64,000 nucleotides of DNA from Vibrio kanaloae (GTDB taxonomy: Bacteria; Pseudomonadota; Gammaproteobacteria; Enterobacterales; Vibrionaceae): NCBI RefSeq assembly GCF_024347535.1, contig NZ_AP025497.1:1860001-1924000 (forward strand). Direction: 5' to 3'. Shown piece after piece: positions 17,551-25,620 of this stretch. Made by a program: the position numbers and the translations under genes. The notes under the pieces were generated by a model. That model ran no database searches. It was not told the origin of the DNA and saw only the letters and a list, made by a program, of their open reading frames with translations. Within the stretch, counting starts at the first letter, position 1, and the number at the start of each line of letters is the position of its first letter.

Positions 17551-18101
17551 CCATTCACACCATCAAAATACATCGCAAGCTCATCTTTCCATACCGTTTC
17601 ATTAATCACGCCCGATAGCTTTTTAATGATCTGGCCATCAGCATCGACCAAATACGTTTCAGGTGTGCCGATTACGCCCAACTCTAACGCTAACTTACCT
17701 TGCGGGTCACTGATCACGGTTGAGTACGGGTTACCGTCGTTCGATAACACGTTAATCGCAGCCCCAGAGTTATCTCGATAATTAAGCCCGACGATGGGAA
17801 TGCCTTTATCGTGAAGTTGAAGCAAAAAGGCGTGTTCGGTTTTACATATCCCGCACCAAGAAGCCCACACATTAACCAGTTGATAAGGGTGCTGCGTGAC
17901 ATCAGCGAGCGTGATTTTCTGCTGACCACTGACGCCTTCACTATTTACTAACGCACTCGATGTAAATTCTGGAAATGCCCTTTGTTGTTCAGACACAATG
18001 GTCGATTGCTGCTTATTATCAAGCGCAAAGACAAACCCCAGCACCACAATCAATGCTAAGGCAATTAGACTAATTAGCTTGTTACGAACGCTGGTATGCA
18101 T
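17547..18101 (-). CDS. CcmG/DsbE-family thiol-disulfide protein of the nrf cluster
   Basis: A 184-residue membrane-tethered thioredoxin-like protein with one N-terminal helix (about 10-27) and the active site WCGIC (C83 and C86). The cis-proline loop is in GVIGTPETYLVD. It supplies reductant to apocytochromes during haem attachment. The position between nrfE and nrfF, with overlaps on both sides, assigns it to nitrite reductase maturation; such copies have been called NrfX or DsbE. Confidence 0.9.
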   Translation of the reverse strand: MHTSVRNKLISLIALALIVVLGFVFALDNKQQSTIVSEQQRAFPEFTSSALVNSEGVSGQQKITLADVTQHPYQLVNVWASWCGICKTEHAFLLQLHDKGIPIVGLNYRDNSGAAINVLSNDGNPYSTVISDPQGKLALELGVIGTPETYLVDADGQIIKKLSGVINETVWKDELAMYFDGVNG

Positions 18102-19998
18102 ACTGTGACGCCTTAACGGTTTTCTTTTTACGATGAGTCAATGAGAGTAAAGCGCCGATAATGGAGAACAGTCCACCAAACCAGATCCAGCGCGCATACG
18201 CCTTATACTGAACACGAAATGCGTAAGCGGTGGAATCGACTTTCTCGCACATGGTGATATAAACATCACCATGCCAGAACCATTTCATTGCGGGCTCACT
18301 CATGTTCATGACTCGAACTTGGTAATGCCTTCTTTCCGGCGAAATAGAAAAACTTTGCTCGCCAGACTCTAGGCTGAGTATCGCTTTTTCTGCAGTAAAG
18401 TTTGAAGCGACATACAGCTCAGTATCACGATGAGAAAGTGTCCAATCCATGAATTCGACTTCTACGCTCGGGCTTAACTTATAGCTGCGCTCAAACGAGT
18501 GGTAGCTATTCATGGCAGCACCGACCGCTAACACTGCTACCCCAACATGAGCAAAGGTCATCACCCAGACTTTGCGTTGGAACTTGGAACTGCGCGTTAC
18601 CACCAAGCCATACACATGAGTGAGTAAAACCCAAAATGCGAGTGACCATGTCATCAGAGCCATCACTAGGATCTTCTCTACTTGCCAAGCGTAACAGGCG
18701 AACCCGAGACCAATCGCTACTAAAGCGATCAGCATCATAACGCCTTTCGACGCTTGAGGCTTAATGCTCAACAAAGGGGCTAAGCCGACGACGGCTAACG
18801 CAAGCAAAGCCAAAGGTGCAATCAATAGATTAAAGTAAGGTGCGCCGACCGAGATGTTTCCTAGGCCAAGCAATTCAAATACCATTGGATAAAATGTTCC
18901 GAACACCACGACAGCAGTCGCCAGAACAAAAATAAGCACCGCGACTAAGCTCAAAAAGCTTTTGCTGGCGAAGCTGGTAATCGGATTAGATTCAAAAGAC
19001 TCTCCTCTGACGATAAGCAGAGAAAATGAACTCACCAGCACCAGAACTAATATCAGCAGCAGTGCGATCCCTTTGGTTGGGTCGACTGCAAAAGCGTGTA
19101 CCGATGTGAGTACGCCAGAACGAACAATAAAGGTGCCTAATATACTCAAACAAAACGTAATGAAAGCGAGACTGAGAGACCATTTCAGTAACTGTTGTTT
19201 GCCCTTTGCAACGCCTAGGCTGTGCAGTAAAGCGGTCGAAGTAAGCCACGGCAACAAGCTCGCATTTTCAACCGGATCCCAGAACCACCAGCCGCCCCAA
19301 CCTAATTCGTAATACGCCCACCAAGAGCCAAGAATGATCCCTGCGGTTAAAAAGATCCAAGCGACTAGACACCCACTGCGACAATGAGCAACCCAATCAA
19401 ATTCAATTGGATCAACCAGCAAAGCGGCAACTGCAAATGCCAGCACTACAGAAAACCCGACATAACCAAGGTAAAGTAAAGGCGGGTGAAAGATCAGACC
19501 AACATCTTGCAACATTGGGTTAAGGTCACGCCCTTCTAGCGGCAACGTCGAGTTCATTTCAAATGGGTTTGATGCGAACAAGGTGAACCAAGCAAATATC
19601 GCGAGTAGCAGATTCATCACCCACAGCACTCGGCTTTGGTATTCATTTGAATAGTGTTTTTGTAAGGCGATAACACCAGACCAGACGCTGATCGTCAGTA
19701 CCCAAAATAACAAGGAACCTTCATGGCCAGCCCATACGGCCGCTAGCTTAAAAAATGAGGGTAATTGAGTATTTGAATGTTCAGCGACGTATAAGATAGA
19801 GAAGTCATCACTGACAAAGGCATAGCCAAGCAATGCGACAGAAGTGAGAGAAAACAGCGCACTTGAAAGAGAGAAACTGCGGATTAAACCTAGATTTTGC
19901 GTCCGTTTATTTAGCATTTGGTAAAACGAATGCACACCAATAATGCTGCTGAGTACAGCAACCAACACCAAACTAAACAGCCCCAAAGAACCGACCAT
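18082..19998 (-). CDS. nrfE: Haem lyase subunit NrfE (CcmF family)
   Basis: A 638-residue multi-helix inner-membrane protein. It carries the tryptophan-rich haem-binding WWD motif (GWGGWWFWDPVENASL) and family histidine loops (VWAGHEGSLLFW, GLIFHPPLLYLGY). With NrfF and NrfG it ligates haem to NrfA. The length is normal for NrfE and CcmF. It overlaps the next gene by 20 nt. The upstream gap to nrfD is 130 bp, so it could have its own promoter. Confidence 0.92.
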   Translation of the reverse strand: MVGSLGLFSLVLVAVLSSIIGVHSFYQMLNKRTQNLGLIRSFSLSSALFSLTSVALLGYAFVSDDFSILYVAEHSNTQLPSFFKLAAVWAGHEGSLLFWVLTISVWSGVIALQKHYSNEYQSRVLWVMNLLLAIFAWFTLFASNPFEMNSTLPLEGRDLNPMLQDVGLIFHPPLLYLGYVGFSVVLAFAVAALLVDPIEFDWVAHCRSGCLVAWIFLTAGIILGSWWAYYELGWGGWWFWDPVENASLLPWLTSTALLHSLGVAKGKQQLLKWSLSLAFITFCLSILGTFIVRSGVLTSVHAFAVDPTKGIALLLILVLVLVSSFSLLIVRGESFESNPITSFASKSFLSLVAVLIFVLATAVVVFGTFYPMVFELLGLGNISVGAPYFNLLIAPLALLALAVVGLAPLLSIKPQASKGVMMLIALVAIGLGFACYAWQVEKILVMALMTWSLAFWVLLTHVYGLVVTRSSKFQRKVWVMTFAHVGVAVLAVGAAMNSYHSFERSYKLSPSVEVEFMDWTLSHRDTELYVASNFTAEKAILSLESGEQSFSISPERRHYQVRVMNMSEPAMKWFWHGDVYITMCEKVDSTAYAFRVQYKAYARWIWFGGLFSIIGALLSLTHRKKKTVKASQYAYQRS

Positions 19999-20130
19999 AT
20001 CACCTCAATAAGACTCTACCGGAGCAGAGCCAAGTTAAACAATTGTTCGCTTATACTGTTCCAATAAACAGAAGCCAAGTAAGCAGATGCCCAGTATCCA
20101 ACATCTACTTACTCATTAACTTGCGCGAAA

Positions 20131-21105
20131 TTAAGCTATCGTTAACTGCCCTGCATAAAGGACAAAAGTTCGCAGCATTAATACGCCCATTAGGCTTAAC
20201 GAAGTCACCGAGAAAATATATACCGAACTATGGCGGATTGAGGTTGGTGTAACGGCATTCAGCAACAATGGTAGAACCATGCCAACACCGATAACGCCAT
20301 ACCAGAACCAACTCGCCCAGAAACCACTGCCAATTGCGTTCCATACTGCTTGCTCACTTTGACCACCAGCGAAGATAAGCCCAGTAAAGAAAGTAATCAG
20401 AACAAACAACTCAAACATCACGACCGGACGTTCGAACCCGTGGACCCATGAAATACTCGGGCTATGAGGTGATTCTTTAAAGACCAACACACCAAATAAA
20501 ATACACGCCGCCGCTCCCGAAGATAAGCTCGAGAATAAGAACAAAATCGGCAGCACTGGGTTATTCAACAGTGGGAAGGTATTTAAAGCTGAAAGCAAGA
20601 ACCCGGTATAAGCGGCAAGCATTAGAGCAAGAACAGCTAAGAATATTTCCAGAGCATTCTCAAACACTTCTAATTTGCCAATCCAGTTACCGACGAAATC
20701 GAGTCGTCCTTTTAACCATGTTTGGTCATTTAAAAATACGACGATTTGATCTCTAAATATAATGCCGATCCAAAGAAATAAGATCACCATATACACTTGG
20801 AATAAGATCACACCCATCGACATCACAGACGTTGGGTTATAGAAGATCATGATCTTCCAAAAGGATAACGGTTTTGTCAGATGGAAAACCAAGATCAGCA
20901 GACCTGAAATGATCCCAAATGGCGCAAGAAAAGCTGTCGCCTTTAACACACCATTATGAGCAGGATCGCCTTCAATAACCTTGCGCTTAAGGTAAATGGA
21001 GATCATTACGGCACCCGCCGACATCCCCGCCAGAAATAGATAAATAGCTATAATCCAGTCCCATACCACGGTACCAGACTGAAAAGCTGCGTCCCATGCA
21101 CTCAT
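20131..21105 (-). CDS. nrfD: NrfD, quinol-oxidising membrane subunit
   Basis: A 324-residue membrane protein of the NrfD/PsrC family with eight or more helices. It has typical features such as LFLAGMSAGAVMISIYL near the N-terminus and SSLSSGAAACILFGVLV in the middle. It takes electrons from menaquinol and passes them through NrfC and NrfB to NrfA. The start at 21103-21105 follows GGGGAG. An in-frame TTG at 21111 is rejected. Confidence 0.92.
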   Translation of the reverse strand: MSAWDAAFQSGTVVWDWIIAIYLFLAGMSAGAVMISIYLKRKVIEGDPAHNGVLKATAFLAPFGIISGLLILVFHLTKPLSFWKIMIFYNPTSVMSMGVILFQVYMVILFLWIGIIFRDQIVVFLNDQTWLKGRLDFVGNWIGKLEVFENALEIFLAVLALMLAAYTGFLLSALNTFPLLNNPVLPILFLFSSLSSGAAACILFGVLVFKESPHSPSISWVHGFERPVVMFELFVLITFFTGLIFAGGQSEQAVWNAIGSGFWASWFWYGVIGVGMVLPLLLNAVTPTSIRHSSVYIFSVTSLSLMGVLMLRTFVLYAGQLTIA

Positions 21106-21107
21106 AA

Positions 21108-21794
21108 TCAAATCTCCCCTTTTTGGTGTGGCACTTTATAGAGTTTTGGTTGAGTGCCTAGATAGGCTTTATCTCTGTAAACCACCTCGGATTGAAGTAC
21201 TTGGTTTATCTCACTCTTAGGGTCATTTAAATCGCCGAATGTCAGCGCTTTGGTTGGGCAAGATTCGACACAAGCAGGCAACTTCCCTTGTGCTAGATTG
21301 GTATCACGACAGAAGTTACATTTATCGGCTGACTTGTTCTCTGGATGGAAAAAGCGCACTTGATATGGACACGCTAACAAACAGTAACCACAACCGACAC
21401 ACTTCTCTTTGTGGACATCAACAATGCCCGTTTTTTCATCTTTATAGGCTGCACCTGTTGGGCAAACCATCACACACGGCGCGTTATCACAATGTTGGCA
21501 AGAGTTACGAGTAAAACGGTAATCAACATTTGGATATTCACCTTGGGGTTCGCTCTTAATAATTTCTAAGCGCGACACGCCTTCAGGTACTTTATTCACT
21601 TCACGACATGCTTCTGTACAAGCAGTACAACCAATACACGCGGTTTCGTCATGAATCATTCCATAACGTTTAGCACCATCTTCTTGAACATTGGCCAACG
21701 TTTTACGACTTGTTACCGCCGCCGTTCCTGCAACACCTGTGGTAAAAATAACGGCACCCGCGCCAGCTAAAAAGTTTCTTCTTGAGCAGCTCAT
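21108..21794 (-). CDS. nrfC: NrfC, four-cluster ferredoxin subunit
   Basis: A 228-residue Tat-exported iron-sulphur protein. It has a twin-arginine signal (SRRNFLAGAGAV), then four cysteine groups: CIGCTACTEAC, CQHCDNAPCVMVCP, CVGCGYCLLACP and CNFCRDT with CVESCP. These bind four [4Fe-4S] clusters that relay electrons from NrfD to NrfB. It sits 3 bp after nrfB, next to nrfD. Confidence 0.94.
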   Translation of the reverse strand: MSCSRRNFLAGAGAVIFTTGVAGTAAVTSRKTLANVQEDGAKRYGMIHDETACIGCTACTEACREVNKVPEGVSRLEIIKSEPQGEYPNVDYRFTRNSCQHCDNAPCVMVCPTGAAYKDEKTGIVDVHKEKCVGCGYCLLACPYQVRFFHPENKSADKCNFCRDTNLAQGKLPACVESCPTKALTFGDLNDPKSEINQVLQSEVVYRDKAYLGTQPKLYKVPHQKGEI

Positions 21795-21797
21795 AGA

Positions 21798-22382
21798 TTA
21801 CTCCCCTTCTTTCTTCTGGTTGAAGTCTGAATGGCAATCCACACACAGCTTAATGGTTTGCTTCTTATCTAAGCCCAACACCTTTGCTTCTGTCGCATGA
21901 ACATCATGGCAGTTTGAACACGTTAAATTTTGTGCGTGAACGTCGTGGGTCCAACTCGCTTCGCGCAGATCATCAGGCTTGTGACAATCGATACATTGGC
22001 TATTGGCATCTAAAATTAAGCTAGGATCGAGGAAAACCTTGTCGGTCCCTGGTTGTGATTGAGCCTCACGATACTTCACCACTTTAGGCGCGCCTTCGCG
22101 GTGATCGGGGCTAATAGAACTATGACAGTCGGTACAATTTACTTCACGGCCAAGCAAAGCGTGTGCACTTTCACCATGTGAACCCAATACCGTTTCTTTT
22201 GAATCTTTATGGCACTGAACACACTTGTAGTCTTTGTCACGGATTAATTCGACTTCATGTCTTGTTGATTCTCCTACTGGCGTAACAGCAGGCTCAGCAA
22301 CAGCATGAATGGAATAACCATAGAGGCAGAATGCTAGAAGGGATTTAAGCATTATGACTATGGCCAATTTAATATTGCCCAT
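21798..22382 (-). CDS. nrfB: NrfB, pentahaem cytochrome c
   Basis: A 194-residue periplasmic electron carrier with a signal peptide and five CxxCH haem sites (CVQCH, CTDCH, CIDCH, CSNCH, CVDCH). It passes electrons to NrfA. The ATG at 22380-22382 is preceded by AAGGA. It is the first gene of the minus-strand nrf operon and shares the 481-bp control region with the divergent nrfA gene. Confidence 0.94.
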   Translation of the reverse strand: MGNIKLAIVIMLKSLLAFCLYGYSIHAVAEPAVTPVGESTRHEVELIRDKDYKCVQCHKDSKETVLGSHGESAHALLGREVNCTDCHSSISPDHREGAPKVVKYREAQSQPGTDKVFLDPSLILDANSQCIDCHKPDDLREASWTHDVHAQNLTCSNCHDVHATEAKVLGLDKKQTIKLCVDCHSDFNQKKEGE

Positions 22383-22529
22383 TTTATCCTTTCCTTATAC
22401 CGGCATTATTTAACTCTCAACTAAATAATATTCCGGTTAAACAAAAGTACCCTTAAACGATATTATTACCGTTTAAATGATATCAATTCTTATTTTGGAT
22501 AAGCCACAACGCTTTCTATAGTTAGAATA

Positions 22530-22545
22530 TACCTCTAATTGGGTA
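22530..22545. promoter_or_regulatory. NarL/NarP 7-2-7 site (first)
   Basis: TACCTCT-AA-TTGGGTA is an inverted pair of NarL/NarP heptamers with the 2-bp spacing used by NarP. Only one position departs from the consensus. It is 155 bp upstream of the nrfB start and about 235 bp upstream of the predicted nrfA transcription start. Confidence 0.55.
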
Positions 22546-22670
22546 ATACGAAATTTGGATGAGTTAATCTGTGAACGCAATCACCCTATTCATATCATGG
22601 TCAATTTAGGTAATTGATTGTTATATATGATAATAATTCTCAGTTAAATTCTAATTAACCTAACCACCAA

Positions 22671-22686
22671 TACCACTTTAGGGTTA
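22671..22686. promoter_or_regulatory. NarL/NarP 7-2-7 site (second)
   Basis: TACCACT-TT-AGGGTTA is a second heptamer pair with 2-bp spacing and one mismatch in the right arm. It lies 51 bp upstream, centre to centre, of the FNR-like site on the nrfA side, comparable in kind to the NarP site of E. coli nrfA. Confidence 0.55.
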
Positions 22687-22698
22687 TATAAACTTCAA

Positions 22699-22714
22699 CG
22701 TGATTAAGGTCACT
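22699..22714. promoter_or_regulatory. CRP-like site in the nrf control region
   Basis: CGTGA-TTAAGG-TCACT matches 8 of 10 positions of the CRP half-sites with the correct 6-bp spacer. Confidence 0.45.
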
Positions 22715-22722
22715 GCCATTAA

Positions 22723-22736
22723 TTGATCTGGGACAA
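22723..22736 (+). promoter_or_regulatory. FNR-like site upstream of nrfA
   Basis: TTGAT-CTGG-GACAA has a perfect left half-site and a degenerate right half with the correct 4-bp spacer. It is about 135 bp upstream of the nrfA GTG. Confidence 0.5.
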
Positions 22737-22863
22737 TCTATATCCAACACGTAACAAAATGTGTTTGTTTATGAATTAATATAAACAGGAATTCTCCAGT
22801 TCTTAATTTGAATAGCAAACTCACAACGCTTGGTATAAGAATCAGTATATTGGAGATATCACT

Positions 22864-24294
22864 GTGAAAAAGCATTGGATACGTAATTCGGTCACAGCAC
22901 TATTAATGGTTAGCGCATCACTAGCAAGCGCGACCAGTTTTGCTGCGTCTGAACAAAAAGAAATTGGCGATCCTCGTAACGACCAGTTCGAGCAAAACCA
23001 CCCAGATCAATATCATTCATGGAGACAGACTTCAGAAAGCGAAACCATAGAAGATGCACTAAAAGAAGATCCCAACATGGTCATCATGTGGGCTGGCTAC
23101 GGCTTCGCAAAAGATTACAACAAGGCACGTGGTCACTTTTATGCGATTGACGATGTACGACAAACGCTTCGTACTGGCGGCCCAACGGACGAAAGCTCAG
23201 GCCCGATGCCAATGGCATGTTGGAGCTGTAAGAGCCCTGACGTAGCACGTGTTATCGAAGAGCGTGGCGAAGATGGTTATTTCGAAGGTAAGTGGGCGCG
23301 TCTTGGTAACGAGATCATTAACCCTATTGGCTGTTCAGACTGTCACGATACCCAAAGCGAAGGCTTTAAAAATGGTGAACCAGCACTGAAGGTGACTCGT
23401 CCTTATGTTGAACGTGCATTTGAAACAATTGGTAAAAAGTTTGATGATCAAAGCCGTTTAGACCAACAGGCTTCTGTTTGCGCCCAATGTCATGTCGAAT
23501 ACTACTTCACTGGGCCAACCAAAGGCGTGAAATTCCCTTGGGACCAAGGTACAACCGTCGGCGATATGGAACGTTACTATGACGCGATCAACTTTAAAGA
23601 TTGGACGCATAAAGTATCGAAAGCGCCAATGCTAAAAGCGCAGCACCCTGGTTTCGAAACATGGCGTGAAGGTATCCACGGTAAAAACAAAGTCGTTTGT
23701 GCAGACTGTCATATGCCGAAAGTAACCAAAGAAGATGGCACCGTTTATACCGACCATAAAGTGGGTAACCCATTCGACCGCTTCGAAGATACGTGTGCAA
23801 ACTGTCACACTCAATCGAAAGAAACCATGCGTAACATCGTATCAAGCCGTAAAGCGCAAGTTCTGAACATGAAGCTGACTGCTGAGAAGCAAATCGTAGC
23901 CGCTCACTTTGAAGCAGGCGCGGCATGGGAAGCGGGTGCGACAGAGCAAGAGATGGAGCCGATCCTACTGGATATCCGTCACGCTCAATGGCGTTGGGAC
24001 TACGCTATTGCGTCTCACGGCATTCATATGCATGCACCTGAGATCGCTCTAGAAGTGCTAGGTACTGCCGTTGACCGTGCAGCGGATGCTCGAACTAAGA
24101 TTGTTCGTCTACTGGCGAAGAAAGGCATCACCGATCCAATCGAAATTCCAGATATCTCGACAAAAGAAGCGGCTCAAAAAGCGCTTGGAATGGACATGGA
24201 TAAAATGAACGCCGAGAAACAACACTTCTTAGACTCGGTTGTTCCTAAATGGGAAGAGCAAGCTGAAAAGCGTGAAGCCAACTACGAATACTAG
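22864..24294 (+). CDS. nrfA: NrfA, ammonia-forming cytochrome c nitrite reductase
   Basis: A 476-residue periplasmic pentahaem enzyme reducing nitrite to ammonium with six electrons. The signal peptide ends near TSFAA. The catalytic haem uses the lysine-ligated CWSCK motif (C119, C122, K123), and four ordinary sites follow (CSDCH, CAQCH, CADCH, CANCH). Catalytic residues lie in the FPWDQGT and EGIHGKN regions. The start codon is GTG, with GGAG 8 bp upstream. The gene diverges from nrfBCD and ends at a strong terminator before the rhodanese gene. The length is normal. Confidence 0.96.
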   Translation: MKKHWIRNSVTALLMVSASLASATSFAASEQKEIGDPRNDQFEQNHPDQYHSWRQTSESETIEDALKEDPNMVIMWAGYGFAKDYNKARGHFYAIDDVRQTLRTGGPTDESSGPMPMACWSCKSPDVARVIEERGEDGYFEGKWARLGNEIINPIGCSDCHDTQSEGFKNGEPALKVTRPYVERAFETIGKKFDDQSRLDQQASVCAQCHVEYYFTGPTKGVKFPWDQGTTVGDMERYYDAINFKDWTHKVSKAPMLKAQHPGFETWREGIHGKNKVVCADCHMPKVTKEDGTVYTDHKVGNPFDRFEDTCANCHTQSKETMRNIVSSRKAQVLNMKLTAEKQIVAAHFEAGAAWEAGATEQEMEPILLDIRHAQWRWDYAIASHGIHMHAPEIALEVLGTAVDRAADARTKIVRLLAKKGITDPIEIPDISTKEAAQKALGMDMDKMNAEKQHFLDSVVPKWEEQAEKREANYEY

Positions 24295-24316
24295 TTTCTT
24301 CAAATAGACCGCTAGG

Positions 24317-24358
24317 TAAAAACCAGTCACACTATTGTTGTGTGGCTGGTTTTTTAGG
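24317..24358 (+). terminator. Terminator after nrfA
   Basis: AACCAGTCACAC and GTGTGGCTGGTT form a 12-bp stem with one G-U pair, followed by a T-run. It makes nrfA largely monocistronic. Confidence 0.88.
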
Positions 24359-24420
24359 TTTTGGGGGAATACACATCACTATCGAACCCCCGATCCACTC
24401 GCCAATTCAAGGAATAAACA

Positions 24421-24765
24421 ATGAAAATCTTACTTTCGCTTTCGGCATTATGTATTGCACTACTCAGTTCAGGCGTTCATGCATCAGAGCGTGCTGAGAC
24501 GGGGTGGGAACTAATAGAGAAAGGCGCATTAGTCGTTGATGTCAGAACACCTGCAGAGTTCGAACAAGGGCATCTAGACAACGCCATCAACTACCCTCTT
24601 TCTGAAGTGGCTACTCACTTTGCTAAGATAGATAAAGAGCAACCCATAGTGTTGTATTGCCGCAGTGGTAATCGCTCAGGGCAAGCTTATCAGTTCCTGC
24701 GTGCTCAAGGGTTTACTCAAATCCATAACGCAGGTGGGTTAATAGAAATGCAGGAAAACCAATAG
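24421..24765 (+). CDS. Periplasmic rhodanese-like protein (PspE type)
   Basis: A 114-residue single-domain sulphurtransferase with a Sec signal peptide (cleavage near VHAS). The active-site loop is VLYCRSGNRSG, with catalytic C80, and the CH2A-like motif is VDVRTPAEFEQGHL. Such proteins move sulphane sulphur. It follows nrfA in the same direction but after a terminator, so co-expression with nrfA is uncertain. The AAGGAAT ahead of the ATG is a fair ribosome binding site. Confidence 0.9.
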   Translation: MKILLSLSALCIALLSSGVHASERAETGWELIEKGALVVDVRTPAEFEQGHLDNAINYPLSEVATHFAKIDKEQPIVLYCRSGNRSGQAYQFLRAQGFTQIHNAGGLIEMQENQ

Positions 24766-24816
24766 TCTTCGAAATGAGCTCTTAAGTAAGATCGCTACTT
24801 TAGCAATTAGCCAAGC

Positions 24817-25446
24817 TTAACGGATCATCTGTTTGGCTTGGTTGATCGAATGGATTATAGAAACGCGATCAATCCCCTTTTGATTGGAATCGAGAATTTG
24901 AGTCCACGCATCAATCGCTTGTTGATAGCGCATGCTAATGAAGTGATCGGTCGCAATCAGCATTAATGCAGTCCGATCGTTTGGATCAAGCTGCATTGAG
25001 TGATCCAATAACGCATTCACGTCATCGCTCATCGCTTGAGAACTAAGATAGTAAAGTGCCGTTGCTTTGGCCGCATAGAGCCCAGAAGGTGCTTGAGGAT
25101 CTAATCGAATCGCGTAGTCGTAACAGGTGAACGCTGCATCAAACTCTCCTTTCTGCATATACACACCACCAAGCTTAAACCACAAACCGGATTGATTTGG
25201 GTCTTGCTTAAGGCTTTGCTGAAGCTCATCTTTGAAATCTGTTGCTGTGTAACTATTGCTATCATCCAAAGGAAGTTGAGGTAACTCTTGTTTCAGTTGA
25301 GACCAGACAAGCACACTCAAAGCCACTGCTGTAAATGAAATCATCACATTGCCTTTTAGATTACTGCCATTGTTGTTCGCGGCAACAACGATCACCACCA
25401 AAAACAGGCTCATCAATAACAAAGCAGCCAGTAACCAGATATCCAT
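24817..25446 (-). CDS. nrfG: NrfG-like TPR protein for cytochrome c maturation
   Basis: A 209-residue membrane-anchored protein starting at the ATG 25444-25446, which is preceded by GGGAG. Two N-terminal transmembrane helices (MDIWLLAALLLMSLFLVVIV and a second at about 36-52) are followed by tetratricopeptide repeats (SGLWFKLGGVYMQKGEFDAAF, then DPQAPSGLYAAKATALYYL and further units). NrfG and the C-terminal part of CcmI have this layout, and NrfG binds the NrfA C-terminus to bring it to the haem lyase. It is separated from nrfEF by nrfA and the rhodanese gene. The exact role is inferred from nearness to nrf. Confidence 0.75.
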   Translation of the reverse strand: MDIWLLAALLLMSLFLVVIVVAANNNGSNLKGNVMISFTAVALSVLVWSQLKQELPQLPLDDSNSYTATDFKDELQQSLKQDPNQSGLWFKLGGVYMQKGEFDAAFTCYDYAIRLDPQAPSGLYAAKATALYYLSSQAMSDDVNALLDHSMQLDPNDRTALMLIATDHFISMRYQQAIDAWTQILDSNQKGIDRVSIIHSINQAKQMIR

Positions 25447-25553
25447 TTTACTCTCCCTTTTTATCCGCCCATTCACTCTACCTCTTTCACCACAAAGCAA
25501 ACTTGATCAAGGTATAGCTATTGGTATTTAACGATTATCCACAAATAACAGGT

Positions 25554-25587
25554 AATAAAAAACCGAGCACTTAGGCTCGGTTTTTTC
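25554..25587 (-). terminator. Terminator after gyrA
   Basis: ACCGAGC (25562-25568) and GCTCGGT (25575-25581) form a GC-rich stem flanked by A-rich and T-rich runs. On the minus strand it is followed by TTTTTTATTA. Confidence 0.88.
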
Positions 25588-25620
25588 AATGGTAAACTTA
25601 ATTACTTAACGTAATCGAGA

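Larger units (their letters stand above)
22383..22863. promoter_or_regulatory. Divergent nrfB/nrfA control region
   Basis: A 481-bp AT-rich interval with no gene. It contains two NarL/NarP-type heptamer pairs (22530-22545 and 22671-22686), a CRP-like site (22699-22714) and an FNR-like site (22723-22736). Placing the FNR-like site at -41.5 would put the nrfA transcription start near 22771, with TAACAAAAT as a weak -10 region. The layout suggests anaerobic activation with nitrate/nitrite modulation. Confidence 0.65.
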
